The notes below the pieces were generated by a model that was not told the DNA's origin, searched no databases, and worked only from the letters and a program-made list of their open reading frames with translations. Of a stretch of DNA of 64,000 nt, positions 57,095 to 64,000 are shown piece by piece. The position numbers were made by a program, and so were the translations under genes. The DNA is taken from contig CBDDKR010000002.1 of assembly GCA_965230345.1 (NCBI GenBank), forward strand, positions 1,798,001 through 1,862,000. Reading direction: 5' to 3'. This stretch comes from JADKBO01 sp965230345. Its GTDB lineage: Bacteria; Bacteroidota; Bacteroidia; Chitinophagales; Saprospiraceae. The stretch's first letter is position 1. Each line of letters starts with the position of its first letter.

Positions 57095-57117
57095 AACCTT
57101 TAGAATTAGAGTAAATA

Positions 57118-57152
57118 AAAAGAGGGAATAACGACAAATTATTCCCTCTTTT
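57118..57152. terminator. Bidirectional terminator between the phosphoesterase and aspS
   Basis: A 14-bp perfect stem (57118-57131 / 57139-57152), loop CGACAAA. The A-rich and T-rich ends give U-runs in both directions for the two converging genes. Confidence 0.9.
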
Positions 57153-57169
57153 ATTAGTTAAAATAGAGA

Positions 57170-58936
57170 TTATTTTTCTTCGATTTTAACCGCTAATGAT
57201 AGATCTTCCAATTGAGCCCCATCAATATTGCTTGGTGAATCAATCATCATGTCTCGTCCTTGATTATTTTTAGGAAATGCGATGTAATCCCTAATTGAGC
57301 TTTGATTATTCATTACAGCACATAGTCTATCGAAACCGAAAGCAATCCCCCCATGTGGTGGTGCACCATAGTCAAAGGCTCCCATCAAAAATCCAAACTG
57401 CTCTTCAGCTTCTTCCTTAGAAAAACCTAGCAAATCGAAGTTCTTAGATTGTAGTTCTCTATCGTGAATTCTAATAGAACCTCCTCCAATTTCAGAACCA
57501 TTGATGACCAAGTCATAAGCATCTGCTCTTAAAGATTTCATGGTCTCGTGATCTCCATTGAGCATCCTTGGAATATCTTCTTCTTTTGGTGAAGTAAACG
57601 GGTGATGCATTGCATGAAATCTATTCGAGTCTTCATCCCATTCTAAAAGCGGGAAATCAACTACCCATAAAGGTTTGAAGTCATCATCTTTCATGAGTCC
57701 TTGTCTTCTTCCCATCTCGAGTCTAAGTTCATTCAGTTGTTTTCGAGTTTTATCTGTTTCACCACTTAAAATGAACACAACATCACCGTTCTCAGCATCA
57801 AACCTTTCTCTCCATGAGTTCAATTGATCATCAGAGTAAAACTTTCCAATGGTAGATTTAATCCCATCTTCTTGATACTTAATATAGACTAATCCTTTTG
57901 CTCCAATTTGTGGTCTTTGCATCCACTCCGTAAGCTTCTTCATGTCTTTATTGCTATAGCTACCTGCGATTCCTTTAACACAGATACCAACCACAAGTTC
58001 GGAATTGTCAAATACAGAAAAACCATGTCCTTGAGTGAGATCATTAATTTCTTTGAATTCCATGCCAAATCGAGTGTCAGGTTTATCAGAACCGTACCTC
58101 TTCATGGCTTCATCATAGGACATTCGTGGAAAATTAGGTAAATCCACACCTTTCATAGCTTTGAAAAGGTGCTTTGTTAATCCTTCGAATGTCTCAAGAA
58201 TATCTTCTATATGCACAAACGCCATTTCGCAGTCTATTTGAGTAAACTCTGGCTGTCTGTCTGCTCTTAAATCCTCGTCTCTGAAACATTTTACAATTTG
58301 AAAGTATCGGTCCATTCCTGCTACCATCAAGAGTTGCTTAAATGTTTGTGGTGATTGAGGTAAAGCGTAAAATTCACCTGGATTCATTCTTGACGGTACA
58401 ACAAAATCTCTGGCTCCCTCAGGTGTGCTTTTTATAAGGACTGGGGTTTCTACTTCAACAAAATTTTGTCCATCTAGGTATTTTCTTGTCTCTATTGCAA
58501 GTTTGGATCTAAAGATTAATCCATTTTGTACTGGGTTTCTTCTTATATCTAGGTAACGATATTTCATTCTCAAATCATCTCCTCCATCAGTCTCATCTTC
58601 AATGGTAAAAGGAGGTGTATTAGATGCATTAAGTGTTTGTAGATTAAATACTTCGATTTCTATTTCTCCAGTAGGTCTATTAAGGTTTTTACTACTACGC
58701 TCACGAACCTTACCTATAATTTGAATAACAAATTCTCTACCCAGTTTTCGAGCACTTGTACACAATTCTGGATTCTCATCCATATTAAAAACAAGTTGGG
58801 TAATTCCATATCGATCTCTAAGATCAATAAAAGTTAATCCACCTAAATCTCTGGTTTTCTGTACCCAACCACTCAAGGTTACTTCTTGTGCAATATTGTC
58901 TATTCTTAATTCTCCACAATTATGAGTTCTATACAT
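57170..58936 (-). CDS. aspS: Aspartyl-tRNA synthetase
   Basis: A 588-residue class IIb synthetase that charges tRNA-Asp. The N-terminal OB-fold anticodon-binding domain (GWVQKTRDLGGLTFIDLRDRY) is followed by the catalytic core with motif 2 (FRDEDLRADRQPEFTQID), the bacterial GAD insertion domain (~residues 280-420) and motif 3 (GIAFGFDRLCAVMN). Length and the GAD insert match the bacterial type; whether it is strictly discriminating or non-discriminating cannot be told by eye. It is monocistronic with its own terminator and a TAGCTTTG -7-like element 37 nt upstream of the start. Confidence 0.97.
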   Translation of the reverse strand: MYRTHNCGELRIDNIAQEVTLSGWVQKTRDLGGLTFIDLRDRYGITQLVFNMDENPELCTSARKLGREFVIQIIGKVRERSSKNLNRPTGEIEIEVFNLQTLNASNTPPFTIEDETDGGDDLRMKYRYLDIRRNPVQNGLIFRSKLAIETRKYLDGQNFVEVETPVLIKSTPEGARDFVVPSRMNPGEFYALPQSPQTFKQLLMVAGMDRYFQIVKCFRDEDLRADRQPEFTQIDCEMAFVHIEDILETFEGLTKHLFKAMKGVDLPNFPRMSYDEAMKRYGSDKPDTRFGMEFKEINDLTQGHGFSVFDNSELVVGICVKGIAGSYSNKDMKKLTEWMQRPQIGAKGLVYIKYQEDGIKSTIGKFYSDDQLNSWRERFDAENGDVVFILSGETDKTRKQLNELRLEMGRRQGLMKDDDFKPLWVVDFPLLEWDEDSNRFHAMHHPFTSPKEEDIPRMLNGDHETMKSLRADAYDLVINGSEIGGGSIRIHDRELQSKNFDLLGFSKEEAEEQFGFLMGAFDYGAPPHGGIAFGFDRLCAVMNNQSSIRDYIAFPKNNQGRDMMIDSPSNIDGAQLEDLSLAVKIEEK

Positions 58937-58972
58937 AGTCTTATACCATTAAAGCAATTATCTATAATGCGG

Positions 58973-58980
58973 CAAAGCTA
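58973..58980 (-). promoter_or_regulatory. -7 element of aspS
   Basis: The minus strand reads TAGCTTTG (TAnnTTTG), 37 nt upstream of the ATG. A TTG at the usual -33 position is not evident. Confidence 0.5.
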
Positions 58981-59089
58981 GTGATAATCTTTGATCTAAG
59001 AAATAGATTAGTGGATGTGATTGCCCAAGATTTTAGAATAAGGTGTATTCTTGAAGGTTAGATCAATAGACTGCTTAATTCCAGGGAAA

Positions 59090-59749
59090 TTAAGATTCTT
59101 CTACAACTGGTTTAGGAGTTTCTTTCTTCTTTTTATCTTCTCCTACGAAAAACGATCTATGAAATAATAGAATTAGAACAACTCCAACCGAAATGGCACT
59201 ATCTGCAATGTTGAAAACAGGTTGGAAAAATTCGAAACGCTCTCCTCCCCAGAAAGGTATCCACGTTGGCAAAATGGTGTCTATCATTGGAAAGTATAAC
59301 ATATCTACAACCTTTCCTTGCAATACTGGGGCATAACCTGTACCAAATGGAACAAAATGAGCGAGTCCACCATGAAAGTATGATTCACTAAACATTAGAC
59401 CATAGAATATAGAATCCAAAATATTTCCTATAGCACCAGCGACAATAAGGGTAAAACTAAAAATCAAGGATTTAGCTTGTTTTTGTTTGACAAGGTTATA
59501 CAATAAATAGCCTAGAAATCCAACCATTAGGATTCTAAAAGAACTTAATATATACTTACCTAGTACTCCTCCAAAAGATAAGCCAAAGGCCATACCCTTA
59601 TTTTCAACGAAGTGGATTTTTGCCCATGATAATCCAAGGAGGTCAAATCCTGTCCCGTATTCAATATTCGTTTTTACATATATCTTAAGCCATTGATCAA
59701 TGATCAATACTAAAAGTAATGTCCAGATAACTATGTATTTCCTATTCAA
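59090..59749 (-). CDS. lspA: Lipoprotein signal peptidase (signal peptidase II)
   Basis: A 219-residue inner-membrane aspartyl protease that cleaves the signal peptide of prolipoproteins after lipidation. It has four hydrophobic segments. Conserved motifs: DQWLKIYV near residue 18, FVENKGMAFG (~48-56), GNILDS with catalytic Asp112, and FNIADSAIS with catalytic Asp183. It is longer than the ~165-residue E. coli enzyme, mainly through an insert of about 50 residues between the two catalytic aspartates and a charged C-terminal tail (EDKKKKETPKP); longer forms are usual in Bacteroidota. It would process the lipoproteins encoded elsewhere in this window. A TATTTTTG element lies 21-28 nt upstream. 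Confidence 0.95.
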   Translation of the reverse strand: MNRKYIVIWTLLLVLIIDQWLKIYVKTNIEYGTGFDLLGLSWAKIHFVENKGMAFGLSFGGVLGKYILSSFRILMVGFLGYLLYNLVKQKQAKSLIFSFTLIVAGAIGNILDSIFYGLMFSESYFHGGLAHFVPFGTGYAPVLQGKVVDMLYFPMIDTILPTWIPFWGGERFEFFQPVFNIADSAISVGVVLILLFHRSFFVGEDKKKKETPKPVVEES

Positions 59750-59769
59750 AACAGTTGGATTTATTTCGC

Positions 59770-59777
59770 AAAAATAT
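59770..59777 (-). promoter_or_regulatory. Possible -7 element of lspA
   Basis: The minus strand reads TATTTTTG (TAnnTTTG), ending 20 nt before the ATG at 59749. No good -33 TTG was seen. The rest of the gap up to 59972 holds nothing recognisable. Confidence 0.4.
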
Positions 59778-59972
59778 CAATAATTAATTTAGTATTGAAG
59801 CGAATTTATAGCTTTAAGAATTCGGTAAGTATAATTAGGAAGTTAATTATTAGTAGTTGCCAATTTTATGTAATGATAACAACCGCTCAATGTTTATTTC
59901 TTGATAAGTACAAAAAGCAAATAACTAAGAATTTATTACTCATTGGGTTTTAATATTTCTTCAAAAAAAAAA

Positions 59973-60001
59973 CAGAGCCCTAATTTTTTATTAGAACTCT
60001 G
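59973..60001 (-). terminator. Terminator of the lipocalin-like lipoprotein gene
   Basis: Hairpin CAGAGCCCTAAT / ATTAGAACTCTG (two mismatches) followed on the minus strand by a run of about ten T. It lies 70 nt past the stop codon at 60071. Confidence 0.8.
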
Positions 60002-60070
60002 CGCAATTAAAGATTTATAAGTTTGTTTCGAATTTTAAACTAGTAAGAAAAGCTCATTCGAACATGAGTA

Positions 60071-60631
60071 TTATTGTCTTTCCCAAACAGACGTTGATTT
60101 CGTATGTGTAACTGTTGAAATACCATTAATGGTTTCTGTTTTTTGTTCGTCTTGAATAAAGGTAAGCTGATTCCCTTCTAATTTGAAAGTTACGGTTTGT
60201 TCTTGTGAACCAGATGTAAGATCAACTCCATCAACTTCGAATTCGTAAAATGACCCTTTAATTGTAATAAGATCATCTTGGGTGGAATAAGATCCACTAC
60301 CGTCAACATCTGAATAACTTTGGGTTGACATAGAAAGAACTTCACCATTTGAAGACGTTGTAACGTCAACATCATATCCACCAGATGTTGAATAAGTGGA
60401 TTCTTCAAATACAAGAGTGTAATCAAGATTGGATCCTGAACCTGAGGTCTCACTGCTCGTTTCTATTCCAGCAAAGTCAATTGTACTTTTAGTGTCAAAT
60501 TCAAAAGATTTTGCCTTCCACGAACCAACAATTTCATCCATTTCAGAAGATGATGAATCATCATCATCGCTACAGGCGTTCATAGAAATAATCAAAGAAC
60601 TAAGAAATAAGAATTTGAAAAATTTAATCAT
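60071..60631 (-). CDS. Lipocalin-like lipoprotein
   Basis: A 186-residue predicted lipoprotein: signal peptide MIKFFKFLFLSSLIIS with lipobox MNAC, then an acidic Asp/Ser stretch (SDDDDSSSS). The mature part begins with IVGSWKAKSFEF, the opening typical of lipocalin-like domains, and continues as beta strands (DYTLVFEESTYSTSGGY, YSTQDDLITIKG, VTFKLEGNQLTFIQDEQ, ending SVWERQ). Such small lipoproteins are common in Bacteroidota; ligands are generally unknown. It is monocistronic. Mature export depends on LspA, whose gene is the next one downstream. Confidence 0.8.
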   Translation of the reverse strand: MIKFFKFLFLSSLIISMNACSDDDDSSSSEMDEIVGSWKAKSFEFDTKSTIDFAGIETSSETSGSGSNLDYTLVFEESTYSTSGGYDVDVTTSSNGEVLSMSTQSYSDVDGSGSYSTQDDLITIKGSFYEFEVDGVDLTSGSQEQTVTFKLEGNQLTFIQDEQKTETINGISTVTHTKSTSVWERQ

Positions 60632-61032
60632 AATTATATTGTTTAAGTATTAAAATTTGTATTTAGATCAGCTGAATAAGTGTGCTTTACAAGGTGAATC
60701 TCTTTTTGAGATTTATACCCGTTGGAATGCATCGAAAAGAGCTGAAGGATTGGAATTCATATGCTGGTAATTCCAATCGTAATGTGTTAATAAATTATGT
60801 CTAAATCAATCTGAAAATATACAGAGAATCTTGATTTCGTCTCACTATAAAATATAGAATACAATAAACAAAACCTAATTCAAAGAGTCGTCTGCGACGG
60901 ATTTAGAAGTATAAACCTACTTAAGAAGGTTATATTTCAAAGATACTTATTATGAATGAATTTTGGTAGAATTCTTTATTTATAATGATTAATGATGCAG
61001 ATTGAATGAGTAAATGCGTTCAAATTTGATTA
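60632..61032. other. Intergenic region with two small perfect hairpins
   Basis: No gene is seen in 401 bases. Two hairpins stand out: AATCTC/GAGATT (60697-60702 / 60708-60713) and GATTGGAATT/AATTCCAATC (60748-60757 / 60769-60778, 11-nt loop). Neither has a U-tract. A short GTCG-TCTG-CGAC palindrome lies near 60890. The promoter of the lipoprotein gene should lie here, but no TAnnTTTG element was recognised. Confidence 0.45.
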
Positions 61033-61872
61033 CTAATTAAATACTGCACTTATTATTCGATCTTTTCCTTGCATATCCTTAAATAGTTTGACAGAATTAG
61101 CACCAGCTTTAACAAAAACATTTTTGGTTTCTTCTCCAAGGTGTTCATTGATTTCGCATAATACTGTGATTGGTTTTAGACGACTTCTATTCCATGAAAA
61201 CTGAGCAATAGTTTTATAGAATAATAAGGGGTCTTGTGCGCTAAACAATGCTAAATGGGGCTCAAACTTGAGTACATTTTCCCTCATCTGATCTTTTTCC
61301 GAATCACTAATGTATGGAGGATTGCTGATGATTACATCTATGTCTGGGATTGTTTTTTGAAAAGATGGATCTAATATGTCACCTATTAAAAACTGGACAC
61401 TTACCCCTAGTTTAACTGCATTTACTTTTGCGGTTTCGATAGCTTGAGGACTAATATCCAATCCAAAATATTGATGATCGACCTTACACATCTTTGCAAT
61501 CGTATTTATAATACATCCGCTTCCCGTTCCAATGTCCACAACTTTAAGTGACTTAGATTGAATGTTGAGCCATTGGATGGCCCTATGTACAAGTTCTTCC
61601 GTTTCTGGTCTCGGAATAAGGACATTTTTATTTACAATAAAATCAAATCCATAGAAATTACAAACCCCAGTAATGTATTGTAATGGCTCGGCATTTTTAA
61701 ACTTTACAACATCTGATAAGAAGAGTTTCTGTTCTTCATCGTCAAGATGGTAATGAGGATCAAGCCATTTGCGATCTTCAAAGTAATACTTGGTTATAAG
61801 TGTACTCTCTCTCTCGTCATATAGAGAAAGAAGTTCTTGTTTTAAAACTTTCTTGCATTCTAATATTTCCAT
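61033..61872 (-). CDS. prmC: Peptide chain release factor N5-glutamine methyltransferase
   Basis: A 279-residue SAM-dependent methyltransferase of the PrmC/HemK family, which methylates the Gln of the GGQ motif in release factors RF1 and RF2. An N-terminal helical domain contains PLQYITG and the family phrase IPRPETEELV. The SAM-binding motif VVDIGTGSGCI follows. The catalytic NPPYI (Asn184) completes the signature. Length matches the family. The ATG lies 3 nt after the stop of the upstream sulfotransferase gene, so it is the last gene of a LOG / sulfotransferase / prmC operon. It needs no separate promoter. Confidence 0.95.
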   Translation of the reverse strand: MEILECKKVLKQELLSLYDERESTLITKYYFEDRKWLDPHYHLDDEEQKLFLSDVVKFKNAEPLQYITGVCNFYGFDFIVNKNVLIPRPETEELVHRAIQWLNIQSKSLKVVDIGTGSGCIINTIAKMCKVDHQYFGLDISPQAIETAKVNAVKLGVSVQFLIGDILDPSFQKTIPDIDVIISNPPYISDSEKDQMRENVLKFEPHLALFSAQDPLLFYKTIAQFSWNRSRLKPITVLCEINEHLGEETKNVFVKAGANSVKLFKDMQGKDRIISAVFN

Positions 61873-61875
61873 AGT

Positions 61876-62862
61876 TTATATTGTGGATAATGGGAATGAG
61901 TACGAAGAAGTGTATAGCCGTTTTAATCGCTTAATCCTTTCAAATTGGATTAAGCGATTTAGGTTTCTGATTTGGGACTTAGCTGAAAAATCTAGTGAAT
62001 AGTTTAATTTATCGGCTATTTCTTCAACAGTTTTCTGTGATGTATTAAATAGATTTTGACCCTTATCATTAATGCTAATTTGTCTTATTCCATAATTAAT
62101 GGATCCTTGTAGTATTGGATCACTCGATTGAAATCTACCAATACTCCCTTTCGCGATTGCGGCTGTTTCATCAAATTGCCATCCCTCAAGTTGACTAATG
62201 GAAAGTTTTTCTCGTTTGGCATCAAGAATAGTATAGTCTTTATGTATCCCAAGAAAGTCAAATACTCTGTCCAATTCCATCTTGGGATTGGATGTTAAAT
62301 TTTCATATTTTATCGTAAGACAACGAGGATCATCTATAAATGATAAACCACATGAAGTGTTGATCAAGTAAATGCCAATGGCGTACACTAAACCGTAGCC
62401 TCTACTCATTAACGAAGCAATGGTGTCTTGAGGATGGCGGACTATATGAATGATCTTACCTTCAGGGAAGCTATCTAAGAAATGACCAAAACTTGATGCA
62501 TTAGCAGGAGTTTTTTCGACCCATATAGATTGTCGGTGGAATTGTCGAAAATGATCCTTAAACAAGTCTATTAAATGATTGAAATTATCAGACTTACGAA
62601 TAAGCTCTTTAAGTATCTTATGATCTAGATGATACTCAGGAGTATGTAAATCGACTCCATTGTACATGTGCCACCCATGGTTTCTTAATCCTCTTACTCC
62701 GCGATGAAGAATCCCAAATTTATGTTTAGAGAATGAGGTATATAATTCTTTTTTACAAAAAAGGTTGGACTCTTCTCCTGCAAAGATAGCGGGATGTCTG
62801 TTAAGTATATTCTTTAATAAGGAACTTCCAGTACTCCCTGAACCACCCATTAATACTATCAT
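61876..62862 (-). CDS. PAPS-dependent sulfotransferase family protein
   Basis: A 328-residue protein of the Sulfotransfer superfamily. The N-terminal P-loop-like 5'-phosphosulfate-binding motif is GGSGSTGSSLLKNIL (residues ~6-20). The 3'-phosphate-binding segment is IIHIVRHPQDTIASLMSR (~137-155). KYENLTSNP and a LDRVFDFLGI segment are also typical. Such enzymes move a sulfuryl group from PAPS to a hydroxyl or amine of a sugar, lipid or protein; the acceptor here is unknown and no PAPS-synthesis genes are in view. No signal peptide. It sits in an operon, 22 nt after the LOG-family gene and 3 nt before prmC. A 13-bp perfect inverted repeat is embedded near its 3' end. Confidence 0.88.
   Translation of the reverse strand: MIVLMGGSGSTGSSLLKNILNRHPAIFAGEESNLFCKKELYTSFSKHKFGILHRGVRGLRNHGWHMYNGVDLHTPEYHLDHKILKELIRKSDNFNHLIDLFKDHFRQFHRQSIWVEKTPANASSFGHFLDSFPEGKIIHIVRHPQDTIASLMSRGYGLVYAIGIYLINTSCGLSFIDDPRCLTIKYENLTSNPKMELDRVFDFLGIHKDYTILDAKREKLSISQLEGWQFDETAAIAKGSIGRFQSSDPILQGSINYGIRQISINDKGQNLFNTSQKTVEEIADKLNYSLDFSAKSQIRNLNRLIQFERIKRLKRLYTSSYSFPLSTI
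61925..61959 (-). other. 13-bp perfect inverted repeat inside the sulfotransferase 3' end
   Basis: Arms AATCGCTTAATCC (61925-61937) and GGATTAAGCGATT (61947-61959), 9-nt loop. It lies within codons for the basic tail (NRLIQFERIKRL), about 50 nt before the prmC start. It would form a stable hairpin in the operon mRNA and could tune prmC expression. No U-tract follows, so it is not a simple terminator. Confidence 0.6.
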
Positions 62863-62884
62863 GAAAAGGGAGATGTTTTAAAGA

Positions 62885-63613
62885 TTACAACTCTAAGTTT
62901 GGCTCTAATGTATGTTGATCCGCTGCATAATAATCTGAAATAATCTTAACTACTTCTTCAACATCATCTGTAACAGGTAGTAGATCAATGTCTTTTGGAC
63001 TAATTGTACCAAATTTTTCCAACATGGTATTTAGAATCCACTCTTTTAAACCTCCCCAAAATTCTGTTCCCATTAGAATTACAGGCACTGCCGTGATTTT
63101 TTTTGTTTGGATAAGTGTCAATACTTCAAATAATTCGTCCATTGTTCCAAAACCTCCAGGCATTACAACAAAGGCCTGAGCGTATTTAACGAACATTACT
63201 TTTCTAACAAAGAAGTAGCGATGATCTAAGTTCTTATCTGGATCAATATAAGGATTGTGATTTTGTTCGAATGGTAGATTAATATTTAACCCCACAGACA
63301 ATCCTCCTTTCAAATAGGCTCCTTTGTTGGAAGCCTCCATAATGCCTGGTCCTCCTCCTGAGATTATGCCATATCCTTCTTCGGTAAGCCTTGAAGCTAT
63401 AGAAGTGGCCAGTTTGTAATATTTTTCATGGGGTTTTGTCCGAGCACTACCAAATATAGATATACAAGGCCCAATTGAATTTAACTTTTCAAAACCATCA
63501 ACAAATTCGGCCAATACTTTGAACATCGTCCAAGAATTTTCTCCCTTCATGGAAGTCCATTTCTTCATTGTTCTAGTTGGTTCTGGGATTTCTTTTATTT
63601 TTCTTTCACTCAT
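62885..63613 (-). CDS. LOG-family protein (TIGR00730, cytokinin riboside 5'-monophosphate phosphoribohydrolase-like)
   Basis: A 242-residue Rossmann-fold protein of the LOG family. Signatures: ISIFGSARTKP, GGGPGIMEASNKGA, and the nucleotide-binding motif MPGGFGTMDELFEVLTLIQT (PGG-x-GT-x-x-E). Family enzymes hydrolyse nucleoside 5'-monophosphates to base and ribose 5-phosphate; in bacteria the in vivo role is often nucleotide salvage and remains uncertain. An N-terminal extension (~40 residues, KEIPEPTRTMKKW) precedes the core, as in the longer group of this family. It is the first gene of the operon with the sulfotransferase (22 nt) and prmC. Confidence 0.93.
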   Translation of the reverse strand: MSERKIKEIPEPTRTMKKWTSMKGENSWTMFKVLAEFVDGFEKLNSIGPCISIFGSARTKPHEKYYKLATSIASRLTEEGYGIISGGGPGIMEASNKGAYLKGGLSVGLNINLPFEQNHNPYIDPDKNLDHRYFFVRKVMFVKYAQAFVVMPGGFGTMDELFEVLTLIQTKKITAVPVILMGTEFWGGLKEWILNTMLEKFGTISPKDIDLLPVTDDVEEVVKIISDYYAADQHTLEPNLEL

Positions 63614-64000
63614 TATTTTGTCTCGTTTTGTGATGTAAATGTAAAATTAATTTCCTCTAATTTCACTTTAAATATTCAGACTCCGTATCTGACAATTGCA
63701 AACAAAGCCTTGGTATAACGCAAGAGACTTTGTTTTTAGTATATAAATTGAAGAAATCAAATATTAAGATTTTTGATGGCCTCAATTTGCGAAGACAGTT
63801 GAGGTATGTTGATGTCTTTATGATGCGACAGCAAAGTAGAGTATGTATCAATTAATGGACAATCAGTATTGGTAATGAACAGAAGTATTTTAATGACCTT
63901 AAATTAACGATGTGTTTTAAAACAGTTCAAGATGAAGATTATTAACTTTGATGTAAAATTTGGTTAAAACATGAAGGAGGTTTCTTGGAGGAGTCCATCA
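63614..64000. other. Intergenic region to the window edge
   Basis: No credible gene in 387 bases. The longest minus-strand ORF (63663-63851) has no initiation signal, domain or homology feature. AAGGAGG at about 63973 resembles a Shine-Dalgarno, but no start codon follows before the window ends, so a gene may begin just outside. The promoter of the LOG operon should lie here; no clear TAnnTTTG was seen. Confidence 0.4.

Noticed and set aside
63663..63851. 62-codon minus-strand ORF near the right edge
   Set aside because: No promoter, start context or recognisable domain; composition looks like random AT-rich DNA.

Overview
The window looks like a chromosomal segment of a low-GC member of the Bacteroidota, most likely a Saprospiria- or Cytophagia-like gliding or surface-adhesive bacterium. 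Four lines of evidence support this. Many proteins carry type IX secretion system (T9SS) sorting tails, both type A and the CHU_C / gliding-motility type B. The T9SS regulator PorX is encoded here. Several genes have the Bacteroidota promoter signature (TTG, 17 bp, TAnnTTTG). Shine-Dalgarno sites are mostly absent. The genus cannot be fixed from the sequence alone.

Layout. 1-26.9 kb: three same-strand surface-protein genes, namely the 3' end of an SdrD/Cna-B-like T9SS protein and two giant genes (4049 and 4243 codons). The first giant has 22 near-identical 222-bp repeats plus a second array of 489-bp repeats, and ends in a CHU_C domain. The second is a mosaic of MAM, carbohydrate-binding-like, propeller, 24 Big_2-type Ig-like and cadherin-like modules with a dockerin-like C-terminus. 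27-29.7 kb: a DUF1801 protein, an S41 peptidase and an SPFH/prohibitin protein. 29.9-37.1 kb: a large alpha-2-macroglobulin-like protein without a visible thioester motif, divergent from an ECF sigma factor overlapping a small membrane protein (putative anti-sigma), then tRNA-Phe. 37.2-41.8 kb (minus strand): a repeat lipoprotein, an outer-membrane barrel, a rhodanese lipoprotein and a T9SS subtilisin.

42-47.6 kb is the most unusual part. Two almost identical leucine-rich/receptor-L-like T9SS proteins surround a PKD lipoprotein, and the cluster is bracketed by about 278-bp direct repeats rich in perfect hairpins. One side extends into a 148-bp tandem array. 47.6-53.2 kb: a CHAP-domain hydrolase, PorX, an HD phosphohydrolase and a 23-residue-repeat protein with a peptidoglycan-binding tail. 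53.3-63.6 kb is mostly housekeeping: glyA, a purple-acid-phosphatase-like T9SS protein, aspS, lspA, a lipocalin-like lipoprotein, and a LOG-family / sulfotransferase / prmC operon.

Functionally the window is dominated by the envelope. At least six proteins carry T9SS tails, and PorX, LspA and several lipoproteins belong to the machinery that regulates or matures exported proteins. No phage, CRISPR array or transposase gene was found.
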